Assembly: GCF_023898315.1 (NCBI RefSeq)
Contig: NC_064619.1
Coordinates: 347,830,650 to 347,894,649, forward strand
Direction: 5' to 3'
DNA length: 64,000 nucleotides
Source: Schistocerca nitens
Lineage: Eukaryota > Arthropoda > Insecta > Orthoptera > Acrididae
Shown: positions 44,862 through 57,035 of the stretch, one piece after another
Numbering within the stretch: the first letter of the stretch is position 1
Layout of the letters: each line of letters begins with the position of its first letter
The notes under the pieces: model-generated
Seen by the model: only the letters and a program-made list of their open reading frames with translations
What the model was told of the DNA's origin: nothing
Database searches by the model: none
Translations under genes and position numbers: made by a program

Positions 44862-47425
44862 GGGGAGTACGTAGTCCTATACCCACAGTGTTAAATCTGC
44901 AATATTGATGACCCATTATCTCAGAACCTGTGACAGATAGAGATTTGAATTTTTGGAACGTATAGTATCACTCCTTTTCTGATTACTGAACCAGAATCAA
45001 AATGTACAGAGAAATAATTAGCTAGTTATGATTTTTTTAAAATGTTGTTCAATATTTGCTTTTAAAAGTCCACTTTTTCTTCCGTAAGTAAAAAACCGTT
45101 AGAGGTAGAGATGTTTTGGGAGGTTCAGTAGCTGCAGTATGCTAAGTGGTAACATAGTGTAAAATTAGAGATATGTATCTGTAATAGTTCCTGAGATAAT
45201 AGGTCAAATAATTTTAAAAGTATTATTTCCGGCAAATCAAGTTCAAACATTTTATTTGATATTAACTTACACTTGGAGGCATGCCAGCTTCTAGAAACAG
45301 CCAGGCCCATAATCAGTATTATCTGGATCCTGTTCTTGACTATCCTGCAAACCTAGAAGCTTTCTTCTTTTCCTGCCCCTTGCTTCTTTAGTCATTTCCT
45401 CTGCTACACGTTGGGATTTCATGGTCCTAAGTCGATCCATTCGCTGAAAGGCTTGCAGTGTGTTGGCACCTGGAGTGATACCAAGTTCCTCTAGTACCCC
45501 AATTCTTCCCTTTATACCATCATTAAACGTTATCACAGCATCACATATACCCAAGCATAGAGTGTTTCTTCCTACAAAGATATTTTTTGGTATGCGGGTC
45601 CTAATTACATTATTGAAAGACTCATTCGGGTTTTGTGTTCGACCATGGACACATTTGGAAAGGAGGTCAGGATGAGCTAATTCTCTATACATTGGTTTAA
45701 AAGCTTCCATCACTGCAGATGGTAAGCTATTTTTGTGCCCGCTGCCTGAGCTTTGCGGTACTTGCACGATGAATCAGCACCAGGTGGACAAAGACCATGT
45801 ATAGGTGTATCATCAGTGGAAGATTTGTGGAAGAATGTAGCCCACACTGCTCGTTTCATCCCTTGTAGGTCATGTGTATTGTTTCTTATTGCCATTCCAT
45901 AATAATGCTGGAGTTCATCAATGTTTTCGTCTGTAAGTCTTCCTTTACCATTTAGAGCCTTCCCATCTGATAACTTCTCTTTTCCTTTTGTCTGTTTCTA
46001 TTTTCGGAGACGTGTTCCCATCCGTTTTTGAACGTGGCCCACACATTAAATCTTAACAATCTGCTTATTACCATAAATTGGGCTTTCCACTACTGATTTG
46101 TAAGCTTTTGAGTCACTATCCCCCAAGTACTCAGTGTAACACACACCTCTCTCCTGTTGTGAACGTCTGAACATAGGAACAACTGCAGTAGCCTCCATAC
46201 CCCCACTAGTGCCCTCATAATTCTTAAAACAATTTCTTTTATGGCTTTCACTTGTTTCATCATCAACTGATTTACACTGATGACAGTATTTAGTTAGCAC
46301 TTCAATGTCTAAAACTTTACCTGTGTCAACACTAGTGGTAGTTGCAACTACATGTTTTGATGTGTGACCTCTCTTCTGCCATGTTCCATCGACTGCCACA
46401 TATGAATCTGTTTTGTTATTTAATTCTACTGCTTCTTTAGCAGCAGCTTTCATAAAAGCAACAGTAACAGATTAGACACATTCACCAATTACTTCTGTGT
46501 ACTTACTTGATCTGGTTGGTGGGTTTGGCAAGTTCAGCTTTGCCCATAATACTTCAGCTGCAGTCAACCATTTCCCAATGCACCTCATTCCATACAGGAA
46601 TCTAACATTGCTCTCGAACAAGTCATTCTTGCACTTTTCAGAAGTCCAAAATGATGTCGAGAGCCTGCAAACTTCGCACTGACTATCACGTTTGTTAGCC
46701 AGTCTAGTCTTTGCAGATGAGGCCACAGAGATGCTAATCTGCCCACCACAAACCTTACATGACACAACATCTTGCAAAACTTGTCCTAACACACTCAAAT
46801 CTAAAAGAACATAACGGAAACTATTTTGATCTTTGCCAATAAATAAACCCTCATTGTCCCCAAGTTTCCTCTTCGAATCCATAGTAGGCGTGTCCTTATC
46901 ATGGGTCTGTGAAAAATCTATTTCAGGATCAACACTGGATTCAGATTTTGTGATATGCTGATTTCCATGGAAACATCGCTTCTTAAAACAACCCTTTCAT
47001 GTTGAAGACAGGTATAAGAACGTATAATAACACACCAAACCCCTATGTTTTCAGTTCAAAACTTACGACACACGACAACCACAAAGTAAATAAACAAAAT
47101 GCAAGTGCCATACTGCCATTCCTGTTTAGACAGTGCATCCAACCTCTTAACACGAACATTAACATGATTTCAAGGAATAAATAGCTGAAAACCACAGCTT
47201 TCTAGATTGAATAGTTCAAGAGATAGAGATACTTAGGCAAGTCAGTACAGAACGACCGTATAGTTTTACACACGCACTATTGACTTTGAAATGATAAAAA
47301 CTACACTTTCAATTGGAATTTTTCGACAAATAATGCATTAAATTATTCAGGAGAGATCAAGTATTAATCAGAGATAATAATCCGAAAATGTTACTTTTTG
47401 ACCAATTCCGCCATACGTACTCCCC
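44862..47425 (-). mobile_element. TTAA-flanked DNA transposon (Kolobok-like), 2564 bp
   Basis: Both ends carry the 12-bp inverted repeat GGGGAGTACGTA, and TTAA flanks at 44858-44861 and 47426-47429. The transposase pseudogene is on the minus strand. TTAA targets with G-rich ends fit the Kolobok superfamily (piggyBac also uses TTAA, but the transposase is not of that type). The whole element is present, so the family's limits can be read from this copy. Confidence 0.85.
45291..46995 (-). pseudogene. Mutator-like-domain transposase pseudogene
   Basis: The N-terminus is readable from about 46990 (CFKKRCFHGNQH). Position 46882-46472 has a Cys-rich part (CKVCGGQ...CEVC) and RCIGKWLTAAEVLWAKLNLP. 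Position 46453-46046 has the transposase core YVAVDGTWQKRGHTSKH...GKVLDIEVLT, GGMEATA and YTEYLGDSDSKAY. Then come HVQKRMGTRLRK, MKRAVWATFFHKSS and the C-terminal NSLPSAVMEAFKPMYREL, HGRTQNPNESFN and KRRKLLG. The family is the one annotated as Mutator-like transposase domain in animals. In-frame stops lie at 46472, 46046 and about 45977, and a one-base shift lies near 45730 in an A run. All other text is collinear, so few lesions inactivate it. Confidence 0.85.
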
Positions 47426-47649
47426 TTAAATGTGGGATCGACGGCAGTGTGTTTAGGCACTAATGGGTCTCAGCACCCCATTTGTACTCTAGTGTTATCA
47501 GCATGTTGGTAGACATTACTAACTGAGTTTCATTTCCATAAACGACACTCTGTGTTTGGGGTTGGTTGTTTACTGTGCGGGAAATGGCATTCGTGTGCAA
47601 TGTAAACATGAACTATGATGAATCTGTTTTAAATACTAACACAAAAGTA

Positions 47650-47822
47650 AAGCTGTGGGGATGGGCCGTGAGTCCTGCGTGGGTAGCTCAGTTGGTAGAA
47701 GACTTTCCAGCTAAAGATAAATGTCGCGAGTTTGAGTCCCATTCTGACACACTGCTTTAATCTGCCAGTAAGTTTGATATCAGCACACACACCGCTGCAG
47801 AGAGAAAATTTCATTCTGGAAA
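47650..47822 (+). mobile_element. tRNA-derived SINE
   Basis: Contains TGGGTAGCTCAGTTGGTAGA (A box), GAGTTTGAGTCCC (B box), then AATCTGCCAGTAAGTTTGAT and TTTCATTCTGGAAAC. I recognise this order from an orthopteran repeat family. Truncated at the 3' side. No clear target duplication. Confidence 0.75.
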
Positions 47823-48805
47823 CAGAAAAACATATTACTAAGAAAAGTTAGCTGCAAAGGAAATGGGGCCTCCGAGAACAAATCCTTTGATTGAGAGAGT
47901 GACGAAATCAAACAAGCATGACTAGAAGCGAACATTTAACAAGGAAGTATACAGTTAGCACCAGTTGTTGTGTGGGGTGCAACGTAAGAATATCTGTTGC
48001 CAGTCGAGAAGTAAATTCCGTGAACTAATACATCTTTTAGGAATCTTGTAAATTTGTCTGAAAAAATGGAAAAAGCGCGAAAACTCCCACTTACACAAAA
48101 ATGCGAAATGGAAAGTTACGAAATTCTACACATTATTTTAGTTATTGCCATAAACTATACTTTATTATGTACAATAGAACAAAATTCCATAAAAACAATT
48201 CTTTCTTTTGCTAGACAACCTATACATCTTATTACTATTATTACTGGGAGTGGCTGTAGTTGTATAAACTTGTTGATAAGCATAACTGTCATACAGCAGA
48301 TGTTGTTTATTTCACACTTTCAAATTTATCTGAATGTAATAATTTGCCAACACCCAGAATGTATACTCACGAAAAGAGATTGCGAATAAGACATCATGAA
48401 CAGTGTGTAGTACCTCTATTCTATGTATTTATTTACACCTTGCTGGTGGTATAGTCCTCTACCCTTATTAGAATCTGGATAGACAATGAAATAAGCATCC
48501 TAAAAGGGTATTCTAATAAACTTATGTAGCCCAGTGCATAGAAACTGCCAGTTCTTGTTTTTCAAAATATCCAATCAAGAAAACTACTTACTGTGCTAAA
48601 TGCGTATGGATGAAACTTATAAATGAAATAACAGGATAACAGAAATGTATTTGAAATTAAGACATCATGAGCTATGTATAGTACTTGCATTGTATGTATT
48701 TCGCTAAATCTTTCTGATGGTTTAGTCCTCTAGTTTTATTACAATCTGGATAGGCAATGAGATACACGTCGTAATGTGGTATTCTAATAATCTCATATGT
48801 CCCTG
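47823..48805. other. No gene recognised
   Basis: Open frame 48054-48389 (111 codons, hydrophobic stretches) has no recognisable domain. AT-rich. Confidence 0.4.
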
Positions 48806-48816
48806 TGTCTAGCAGC

Positions 48817-49056
48817 CGCCGGGCGCTGTGGTCGAGCGGTTCTAGGCGCTTCAGTCCGGAACCGCGCTGCTGCTACGGTCGCAGCTTCGAATCCAGCCTG
48901 GGGCATGGATGTGTGTGATGTCCCTAGGTTAGTTAGGTTTAAGTAGTTCTAAGTTCTAGGGGACTGATGACCATAGCTGTTAAGTCTCATAGTGCTCAGA
49001 GCCATTTGAACCATTTTACTAAGTCCCATAATGCTTAGTGCCATATGAACCATTTT
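48817..49056 (+). mobile_element. tRNA-Leu-like SINE with duplicated tail, 11-bp TSD
   Basis: The head has TGGTCGAGCGGTTCTAGGCG (tRNA-Leu-like A box and D arm) and B-box-like GCTTCGAATCCAG. The body and tail GTTAGGTTTAAGTAGTTC and AGTGCTCAGAGCCATTTGAA are shared with the SINE at 1607. The last 37 bases are a second, diverged copy of the tail (ATGCTTAGTGCCATATGAAC). TGTCTAGCAGC flanks at 48806-48816 and 49057-49067. Confidence 0.92.
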
Positions 49057-49484
49057 TGTCTAGCAGCTGCCACTTCTGCATAAGTGAGGGCTGGAGTTCT
49101 TAACAGTATTTTCTCCCAAAACTGGAACTTCTGAACTCGTCCGAGTTTTCTATCTTTGTCTGATTTCCTTAATCGCGAACAGGATGTTAGGCTAATGAGG
49201 GTGTTGGGTATCCTTTCCTAATTTGATATGTCATGTTCTGATATGTGCAGGACAGAATCACCGTCTCGTTCTCTTCATTTGCTTCGAAGGTGGTATCAGT
49301 AGGTGAGTGGCACATGGATGCATAGGGCACATTGTTGACAGTTTGCTCAAATGGGGTTACAAACTCGGCCTTATTAGTTTGTCGGTGGGGAATGTACGTT
49401 ATTATGAAGAGATTTAACTCTCTAAAAGCCCTTCTGGTCCGCAGAACAAAATTTCTATATCGAAATTTGCCTGATCTCTTTCTC

Positions 49485-49943
49485 TCATAGGAAAGTCTTC
49501 CATCCCTTACAGGTAAAGTTTAGGGCGTTATTTGATAGTTTCCCAAATATGTGAATGTAATCTTTCCTAACCGTTTTCATTAGAGGAGTATCTGTAGCAG
49601 TTTTAGTAACGTACAATCCGAGATATTTAGAGAATAAGTTGCATACAGCCATGAGGTGTTTGTACTCCTTGAGCTTGGAGCAATGTCTTTCAACAACAAA
49701 AGACACAATTTCCTCTGGTTTTGATGTTGAAATCGGATGTAAGGATATTTTGTTACATATGTTCGTAGATTTGGCCTTCTGACAGACAACATGGGTGCAT
49801 AACAATTGGTATACCCAACGACACTCATTAAGGCGATGACAGTGCAGTGCACTCTTCCTCTTACATTTTCCAAATCTGAAGCACCCCAGTGTCAGGAGAA
49901 TGTACCATACAAAATGGTCGTGGTATGCAGTGTCAGTGCACAC
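49485..49943 (-). pseudogene. Gypsy-C integrase remnant
   Basis: CTHVVCQKAKSTNICNKISL is the end of the HHCC zinc domain followed by the linker. LFSKYLGLYVTKTAT matches the stretch after the first catalytic Asp, and VRKDYIHIFGK matches the approach to the second. The first Asp motif (normally DLxGP) is decayed to VVERHCS. Continuous for 152 codons, but clearly mutated. Confidence 0.75.
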
Positions 49944-50820
49944 ACATCCTGAATTTTAAGCGGGTGTTTGCTGATGGGGGAGAACATTGACATTTACCTT
50001 GTAATATTGAGTTACTTTTTCTCAAAGTTTTTGTGCTGTTAACTGTCTAAGTTCGTGCCACGACAGATTTGTGTCATGCAAAACTCCCATTTCCCAACAG
50101 ATCTCCTAGAAATACTGTTGGTGCTCGAATCTTTCATTAACAACATTTTAAAATCTTCAACTTTTCAGTCACATCTGAACGCTCAGGTAATCCTTGTGGG
50201 AGTCTAGGGAGAACATCTGCGATTACATTGCCTTTACCCTAAATATGAACGATCTCATAAACATATTCCTGTAAAAAGAGCAAACATGTATCAAGTCGAG
50301 TTTACATGACAAAAATGCTTAACGCTTGATGATCAAAATAGATTTCTATATGCATACCACGTACATAGAAACTGTACTTTTTAAGTGACTAAATCACTGC
50401 TATGAACTCCAATTGTCTTCCAAAATACGATCTTTGTATTGTATGAGAACTCTTGTAACAATACTAATGACTCTTACCGTGACAATGATTGAGGCAGAAG
50501 AACTACTTTTACTTATGGTTTCCCAGGTTTGTCTGTTACCTGGAATAGAGAGGCACCCAATCCAAAGCAAGAGGTGTCAGAGACAATGCAGAAATCGTTC
50601 TGCATGTTGCGGTAGTGTAAAATTTCTGAATGAGTAAAGCTCATTTCATTTTTCGCAAATGTCCTTACACCTTCAAGACCAGAATCAAGTACAGTTTTTA
50701 CATAACAAATTTACCAGTACAATACTGTTCAAGATGTGATTAGGAATAAATTGACTACATAAAGGAGTCAAATCCTAGAAATCCATTCAACTCTTTTATA
50801 ATGGAGGGAGGAAGGAAATT

Positions 50821-51480
50821 TTATATTGCTTTGACCTCTCTTCCGATTGATGAAATATGTTCCCAAAATATAAACTTATACTTCGCAAATTTAGGCTTTT
50901 CCGAGCAGGCAGTGATCTCACTATTCAAAAATTTCCTTAACGCTTGTTCTAGCAATTTAATATGTTTCTGCCAAGTGGCAGGTGCTATCAGCAGGTCTTC
51001 TACATATACTGTGACTATATCTAGCATTTCAGGGTGAAGTACAGTGTCCATGACCATGACAAAGGCCCCAATGGGTAAAAATGTAGAATGAATAGTGAAG
51101 GGGATATATTTACATGAGGCATTTGTTCACTTGCCAGGAGGGCTGGTTTGGATCTGTTGTGGACAAGAATTGTATTCTACAGACGTTTTGGGTTTGCTCG
51201 TCAAGTATGTCAGGTCTGGTCCATATGAAGCTATAATTTTGTTAATGGATCTTTCATCCAACACCAGACATATGTGGCCATTTTCAAACTTTGGTATGTC
51301 TAAGAATGGACAAGGAAGTCTCAATGATATCCCATTGCAACATCATTTGAGTTTAGCACATTACTTTCTGCCTTCCTGCCCACAGGACAGAATACATTGC
51401 ATGACAGTATGTCTCAGGGGAAACACCTCCATATGGTACTGGTACACCCTAATCCCCTCAAGATTTCTGTAGAAATATTT
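50821..51480 (-). pseudogene. Gypsy-C reverse transcriptase remnant
   Basis: ENGHICLVLDERSINKII (51127-51324) is the RT fingers motif. VTVYVEDLLIA (51057-50821) is the catalytic box with Glu in place of the first Asp. The parts are in different frames and separated by stops. Confidence 0.75.
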
Positions 51481-51847
51481 AGTATAGCACATCAGCGAGT
51501 TTGCTAACTACTCGTAGACTCTCTGTTCCTCTAAGATCACTGGAGAAAACAGGAGTGCTGCTAGTATAGTCAACATGATAGTGCATGCACATTACCAGAG
51601 ATAGTATTTTTCACTATCCCCATTACCAAATCTACCATGACACCTCAATAATTAATTTTAAAACAATTTCTTTAGCATCAACTATGAAATGTCAATAGCT
51701 GGTAGGAAGGTCGAATTTGCCTTCTTTCCTCACAGAAACTCCATGTCCAGTAGGCAGTTACCAGAAACCGCCTTCAGTACAACTTATGGCTCTATTCTCA
51801 AGTATTCCATTAATCTGCACTTCCTTACCCACCTTGTTTTCTGGTAC

Positions 51848-52601
51848 CTATAGCACCAGATAACAAACAGTTCTGTAGTGGCAGAGTGGGCACGTTAATA
51901 GAGTCAGTAATCTTTTAAGGAAATTACCTGCAATAACTTTCATAGGAGCACCTGCGTTAGGTAAAATGGGTCGGAATTCCACGCAGAACGGCGTTAACTG
52001 TGACTTGGTTGGGACAAGTTCTTGTGCACATTTCCTACAAAATTCAGAATCATCTTGTCTAATATCTATGTCGTCATTGTATGTTATACACAGTTTCTTA
52101 TTGGAAATGTGCAAATACTGCCTCCTACCCATCCCACAACTGTCATCAGGAAGTACAATGAAGTTGCAAGTACTTTGACGCTTCGTTCGTTGTGGAGGGA
52201 TGCTCACCTGTCACCTCAACAAAGCGAACTGTGTTATTGTCAGTTGGTAGCAAAATTGGTGGAGGTCTTGCTGTATTGGTGACGTTTCGGTTGCCAAAAT
52301 TGTGGTTCTGACATGGTGGCCAGTTTGATACTAAACCATATTGGCTGTGGTCTTACATTGGTCATCCGCCTGATACTATGGTCAGAATTTCAAGACGATT
52401 GTGAAATCCCGTGCAACTGTTGCGGAAATTCGAGTGCCACTGGTTTTGGTGGGGTTTATTGCATTTTTTGTGATGCCCCGGGTTGTTGTTGTTCCCTGAC
52501 CACTTGTAGAAAGGCACCAAGCTCTGCGTGTTTACACGATTGTTTTCATTTGGTGGCCCATGTTGAGACGATGCACTGTTGGCACCACTCAGTTGGCGCA
52601 C
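51848..52601 (-). pseudogene. Gypsy-C gag end and protease-like region
   Basis: Position 52601-52362 is Asn- and His-rich (SGNNNNPGHHKKCN), like the Gag tail of Gypsy-B. Position 52207-51848 keeps a 119-codon frame in the place of the protease, with DDSEFCRKCAQELV as a possible decayed DTG region. The protease call rests mostly on position. Confidence 0.5.
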
Positions 52602-54744
52602 CCGTGATTGTTAGGGTACGGGACGGAAAGTAGATATCAGGCCAGTCGATTCCAGGTCTGCGAGGTCGTACTCCAGGTTATTATTTGATATCGTGTTTAC
52701 TTTCTCGTGCATATTAATCAGCAATTTAGCCTTTGAAATACTCAACACATGTTTAGGTGCAACACGATCAGCCTAGTTGCGAGTTTTACTAACGTATCGC
52801 TTGATGTATTTCCTTTAGTTACTTTCTTTTTAATTGTAAATTACTGGAGAAAGGACTTTTTTCTGAAGACGCTCCTCAACTCATCCTGATCAACCCGTAG
52901 TTGGGAAGGTCTTGTTAAGCCATATGTCATGCAGTTTTCGGTGGCATCAGCTGCCCACAGGACTCCCTCGCCATGAATATATAATGTAACAAACCTGATA
53001 TCCCTAAACACAAGATAGGGTAGGACACGGAAAGTACGGAAAGGCAAATCCTGAACAGTAGTGTCATTTGTCGTTTGATTGTTTAAACTTCTTTAACCAT
53101 CTCATAAAAGCATGAATAAATTGATACAATAACCACAAATAATTATAAGTGACAGGATAAATCTAATTGGTTGCTTACAACAATAATCTGCTTTAACAAA
53201 TGATTTTGGTTTAACAAGATAGAATACTCAGCGCCAGAATAAACATAAAACATTAAAAAAATTAAAACTTATATCCTTATAAAACAGAAACCGCTCAAAG
53301 TGCAACAGCAGCAGTTTCTTAACATAATTGAAAAAGTGACAAAACCTTCAAAGAATTTTCGGGAAATTAATTGATAATTTTTTGTCAAGGAGGCCTTCAA
53401 CACACAGGAGGCAAACACACTGCTAAAAATCAGCATAAAAATCTACCGAAAATTTTTCAAGTACTAAAACTGTAAATTGAATTAAGGTAATCCACATATG
53501 AGTAAATGACAATGTTAGGTTAGGCTCAAACTGTAATTACGGTTAAACAATTTGGAAACATTCGTGTAACATAATAAGACAGTGTTTTGTTTAAGAAAAA
53601 CTTGTGTACCCGAAATTCACAAAATGTGCAGTACAAGTTATTCCAAAGGAAAGGAAAAAGGCCCCATAATTCAAAACATTACGTAATATAGCCACTACTT
53701 AAAATCCTGTAACAGGCTGCGCAGACCAGCGGGCTAAAACGATCGCGGAAACGCCAAAAAGGCAGCCGATAAACACCAAATCGTTGCGTGCGGCAGCCAG
53801 CACATGCTGCCACCAGCCGCTGAAAACCCGGCCGCGGGGCTTAGAAGACTACGTAGGGCTGTTAGCAAATGCCACTTAGGTGAAACATAGGCCAAACAAA
53901 CAAGTTAGTCAAATATTAATGACCACTGTCTCGAGAAATGGTCAGCATAGGGCTCTTAATCCACCACAAAAAATTCCAAAAATTTTGCCTTCACCAAATT
54001 CTCATAATACCAAACGGAATATTAGTTGCAAATGTCTCTTAGAGAATTTATCAGAATAACATTTGATATAAGAAAACTTAAAGAAAGCTCAGAATAAGAT
54101 CTGGACTCACTCTGCCAGAGATAACAGTGAGAAGCTACAATAGTTTAGCGGTGGCAGCAGTGGCGCCAGTGAATAATGATCGAAATCCAGGGACGCGAAA
54201 TCGACTGCGAGCCTGCCAGGACTCAAAACTGTATTTTCCGCCTCTGATTTCACGACGTGGGCAGTACACCCTTAATAGCTTTTACAAAGACAGTAGTGAG
54301 GCGGTGTTTCTTTTTGGGTGAACACGCCTAAAACCGTCCATGCTTCAGTAAACTTTGCTCTAACAGTATCAAGGTGGGTGCAGACACCACCGATGCTGTA
54401 GATTAGTGTCTCTGTGGACTAATATGTCTTAACTCATCACGATGAATTTTGTTGCAAGGATGAGTGGCCTCAGACATATCATGATCGCAAACCGCAGCGA
54501 CTAGTCGCCATACGGTGGTGCCTATATTGTCGTGACCTCGGGGTGAAGAGTACTAACTTGTGCAGACAATTTGCCGTTGAGCTACTCGGGATTGTCGTGT
54601 TTTAGCTCACGATTTTTGTCTTCTAGTTCATTCCGTATCTTTCATTTGTAATACTTGATTCATGTGATACTTCAGCACTAGCCCGTTGAATAGCATCTTT
54701 CCACTTACTGTTTAATTTTTCGTTAACTGGCTTATATTTTTCTT

Positions 54745-54996
54745 TTAACCATTCGAAACATTATTACAAAATCTTTGATCCTCAGCTTCTAGACGCTCTT
54801 GTGGTACTTCTTCAGATTCAAGAACCAAATTCTTAATCTTTTGAGACAGCTGCTGCATGGTACTTTCTCTCGTAGCTTGAGCTGTCAGAAATTTTGGAAC
54901 ATCACTGGCTAAAGTCTTTACCATATCAGTTATAATCCCGTAAGTTTTCTTTAACTTAGAAATTCCAGTTGAAATGCTAGATAACCTAGAATCCAT
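54745..54996 (-). pseudogene. Gypsy-C gag N-terminal coiled-coil remnant
   Basis: An 83-codon frame with heptad-like SSISTGISKLKKTYGIITDM and QLSQKIKNLVLESEEV, similar in style to the Gag N-terminus of Gypsy-B. Upstream sequence to 55260 continues this character in broken frames. Moderate support. Confidence 0.5.
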
Positions 54997-55270
54997 CCAC
55001 TTTCTTAACTACTAGTCTGGCTCGTTCATTCGCTCAGCAAACACTTTGCCTCGTTCTGTAAGCAAGGTATTTATTTGCGCGCCAATTTTTTGTCGTGTTC
55101 TGCCAGGATTTAATTAATCTGTACAGCAAACTCTTTTATTAGAATCAGCAAAGCTAGTAGTCATCTGAGCAGAAATTCGCATGATTTCTGGTCATGGTTT
55201 GTTAGTGTATTATCTTTCAGCGCAACAAATAGTTTGTCACGCTCAAACAATCTCGTTATATCCTTGAGCT

Positions 55271-55786
55271 TGTGGTGTCACCGCCAGACACCACACTTGC
55301 TAGGTGGTAGCTTAAATCGGCCGCGGTCCATTAGTACATGTCGGACCCGCGTGTCGCCACTGTCAGGATCGCAGACCGAGCGCCACCACACGGCAGGTCT
55401 CGAGAGAGTGACTAGCACTCGCCCCCAGTTGTACGACGACGTTGCTAGCGACTACACTGACGAAGCCTTTCTCTCATTTGCCGAGAGACAGTTAGAATAG
55501 CCTTCATCTAAGTCCATGTCTACGACCTAGCAAGGCGCCATTCGTAACATTGCATGTATCTAAAGAGTCTCACTTGTATCGCCACAATCTCCAGATGGCT
55601 CATCAAGAACGATGTATACAATGAGGGATTAAAAGTTAAGTATTCAAGGAGCTACGTACTTTTCTTTATAACATTCATTACGTATCCTGTTTCAGACCTC
55701 ACTCCATCCTTCGTGAGTTAGCGCGTGCATCTTGGCCGCCTCTTTCAATTAGTGTGCGTAGTGTTGGCAAGTCTGCCGACACTACA
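55271..55786. mobile_element. Solo LTR, 516 bp, TSD GAGCT
   Basis: Starts TGTGGTGTCACCGCCAGACA, ends GTCTGCCGACACTACA, and is flanked by GAGCT at 55266-55270 and 55787-55791. No internal coding sequence. TG...CA ends plus 5-bp duplication fit an LTR left by recombination. It contains an 88-codon frame that I do not consider a gene. Confidence 0.88.
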
Positions 55787-55791
55787 GAGCT

Positions 55792-56364
55792 GCTATTTAA
55801 AATTATCTGTCTTATATTACAGATAATAAGAATGCAACAACGTACAGAAAAAATATTGTTTTTGCGTGCAGCTATACAAGATGGACGCTTGTCTCAAAAT
55901 AAGAGAAGGGCATCCTCAATCCATCTGTAATGTAAGCTGGCCAAAAGCTGCTATCTCGGTCACGATCTTTTACAACAATGGAAGTTATAACTTTAATGAT
56001 TTACAAACAAAAATTATAATCATTTATTTAGCGCTCTTAATTGCTCAAAGAGGTAACTGGAAAAGGACATAATTATGACCCGTGAATTTCAAGCAAGCAA
56101 AGGTCTCCCTTACCTTTCTTCCTTCCGTGATATACGTTATTCCCATTGTTCCATGGAATACAAATCCTCCTTTGAATATTGCTACTTTGTTTTCTCAATA
56201 TAGGTACATTCCTTTTAAAAATTTTCCTTGTGCTACAACGGTTTATCAATCAAACACTGAGCTCTGTACACGAAAGAAAGTGGATGAGACACAATGTGTA
56301 ATTACATGCAGTAACGGAAATTTTCTTGCAATCTGGTCCTATGTTGAGCACCAGACCTCCTTAT
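55792..56364. other. No gene recognised
   Basis: Contains the start of a 116-codon open frame (56082-56432) without a recognisable domain. The stretch may be part of the duplicated segment, but similarity to 37.9-38.3 kb is not convincing by eye. Confidence 0.4.
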
Positions 56365-57035
56365 TCAGCAATGAGATGACAATAGAATGCGTTTCTCGAA
56401 GGAGAAACTTTACTTCAATGAACTGCAAATGATGGAGTTCAATATAGCATAACAGTCGCGACATGGAGGCAACTCACATTGACGATGGATATCGTGTGCG
56501 TAATTTGCATGCTGGACACAGCATATTTAACTTTGTCAACATTTAGTATTCAGATTACCTTGTGGAGCCAATCCTGGTACTTCTTCAGTCCTTTTCCGTG
56601 AAATCAGGCAGATGAGTATGTTGACGGATGTCATTATTCGTAAACAGAAACAGATCAGAATTGCGTAATTTTTTATGTACAATGCGTCGAACAGCAGAGA
56701 AATGATCGCATTGACTTCTGACCCTTTATACAAAAGTATTTAACTAAATAACCAATACAGTGTCTGATCGTTCTTGCCTGAACGACCCTCATCCAACCTC
56801 GCCTGTCATTATTTAAAACGTACATAAATCACAACATAAATAGAATAAGTGATTAGGAGGCAAGGTGGTGGCTTGAATCAGTGATGAAGCCGACACAATA
56901 AATAGCGCTGAATAACCTTAGCGATCAAAAATATTACAAACACTAATCTTACATCTGCTCAGCTTGAGCTCCAAACAGTAAGGCGCGATATGACAGGAAG
57001 ACGACACGTAAACTACATATTTTCACATTTTCCTT
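56365..57035. repeat. Duplicated segment, copy 2 (empty site)
   Basis: Collinear with 38280-38733 plus 41023-41205. At about 56815-56835 it runs straight through the point where copy 1 carries the palindromic element plus Tc1, so it keeps the pre-insertion state. Diverged and without a recognised gene. Confidence 0.7.

Larger units (their letters stand above)
49485..55265 (-). mobile_element. Degraded Gypsy-type LTR retrotransposon (Gypsy-C)
   Basis: Minus-strand remains in the correct order: coiled-coil Gag (54996-54745), Asn-rich Gag C-terminus (52601-52362), protease-like region (52207-51848), RT (51480-50821) and integrase (49943-49485). LTRs were not identified. The Asn-rich Gag links it to Gypsy-B. 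A solo LTR of another element lies at its upstream end. Non-coding stretches between the pieces (53.1-54.7 kb) show nothing I can name. Confidence 0.75.

Noticed and set aside
54155..54175. GTGGCGCCAGTG resembling the Gypsy-B primer binding site
   Set aside because: On the strand opposite to Gypsy-C, with no LTR end beside it; probably coincidence.
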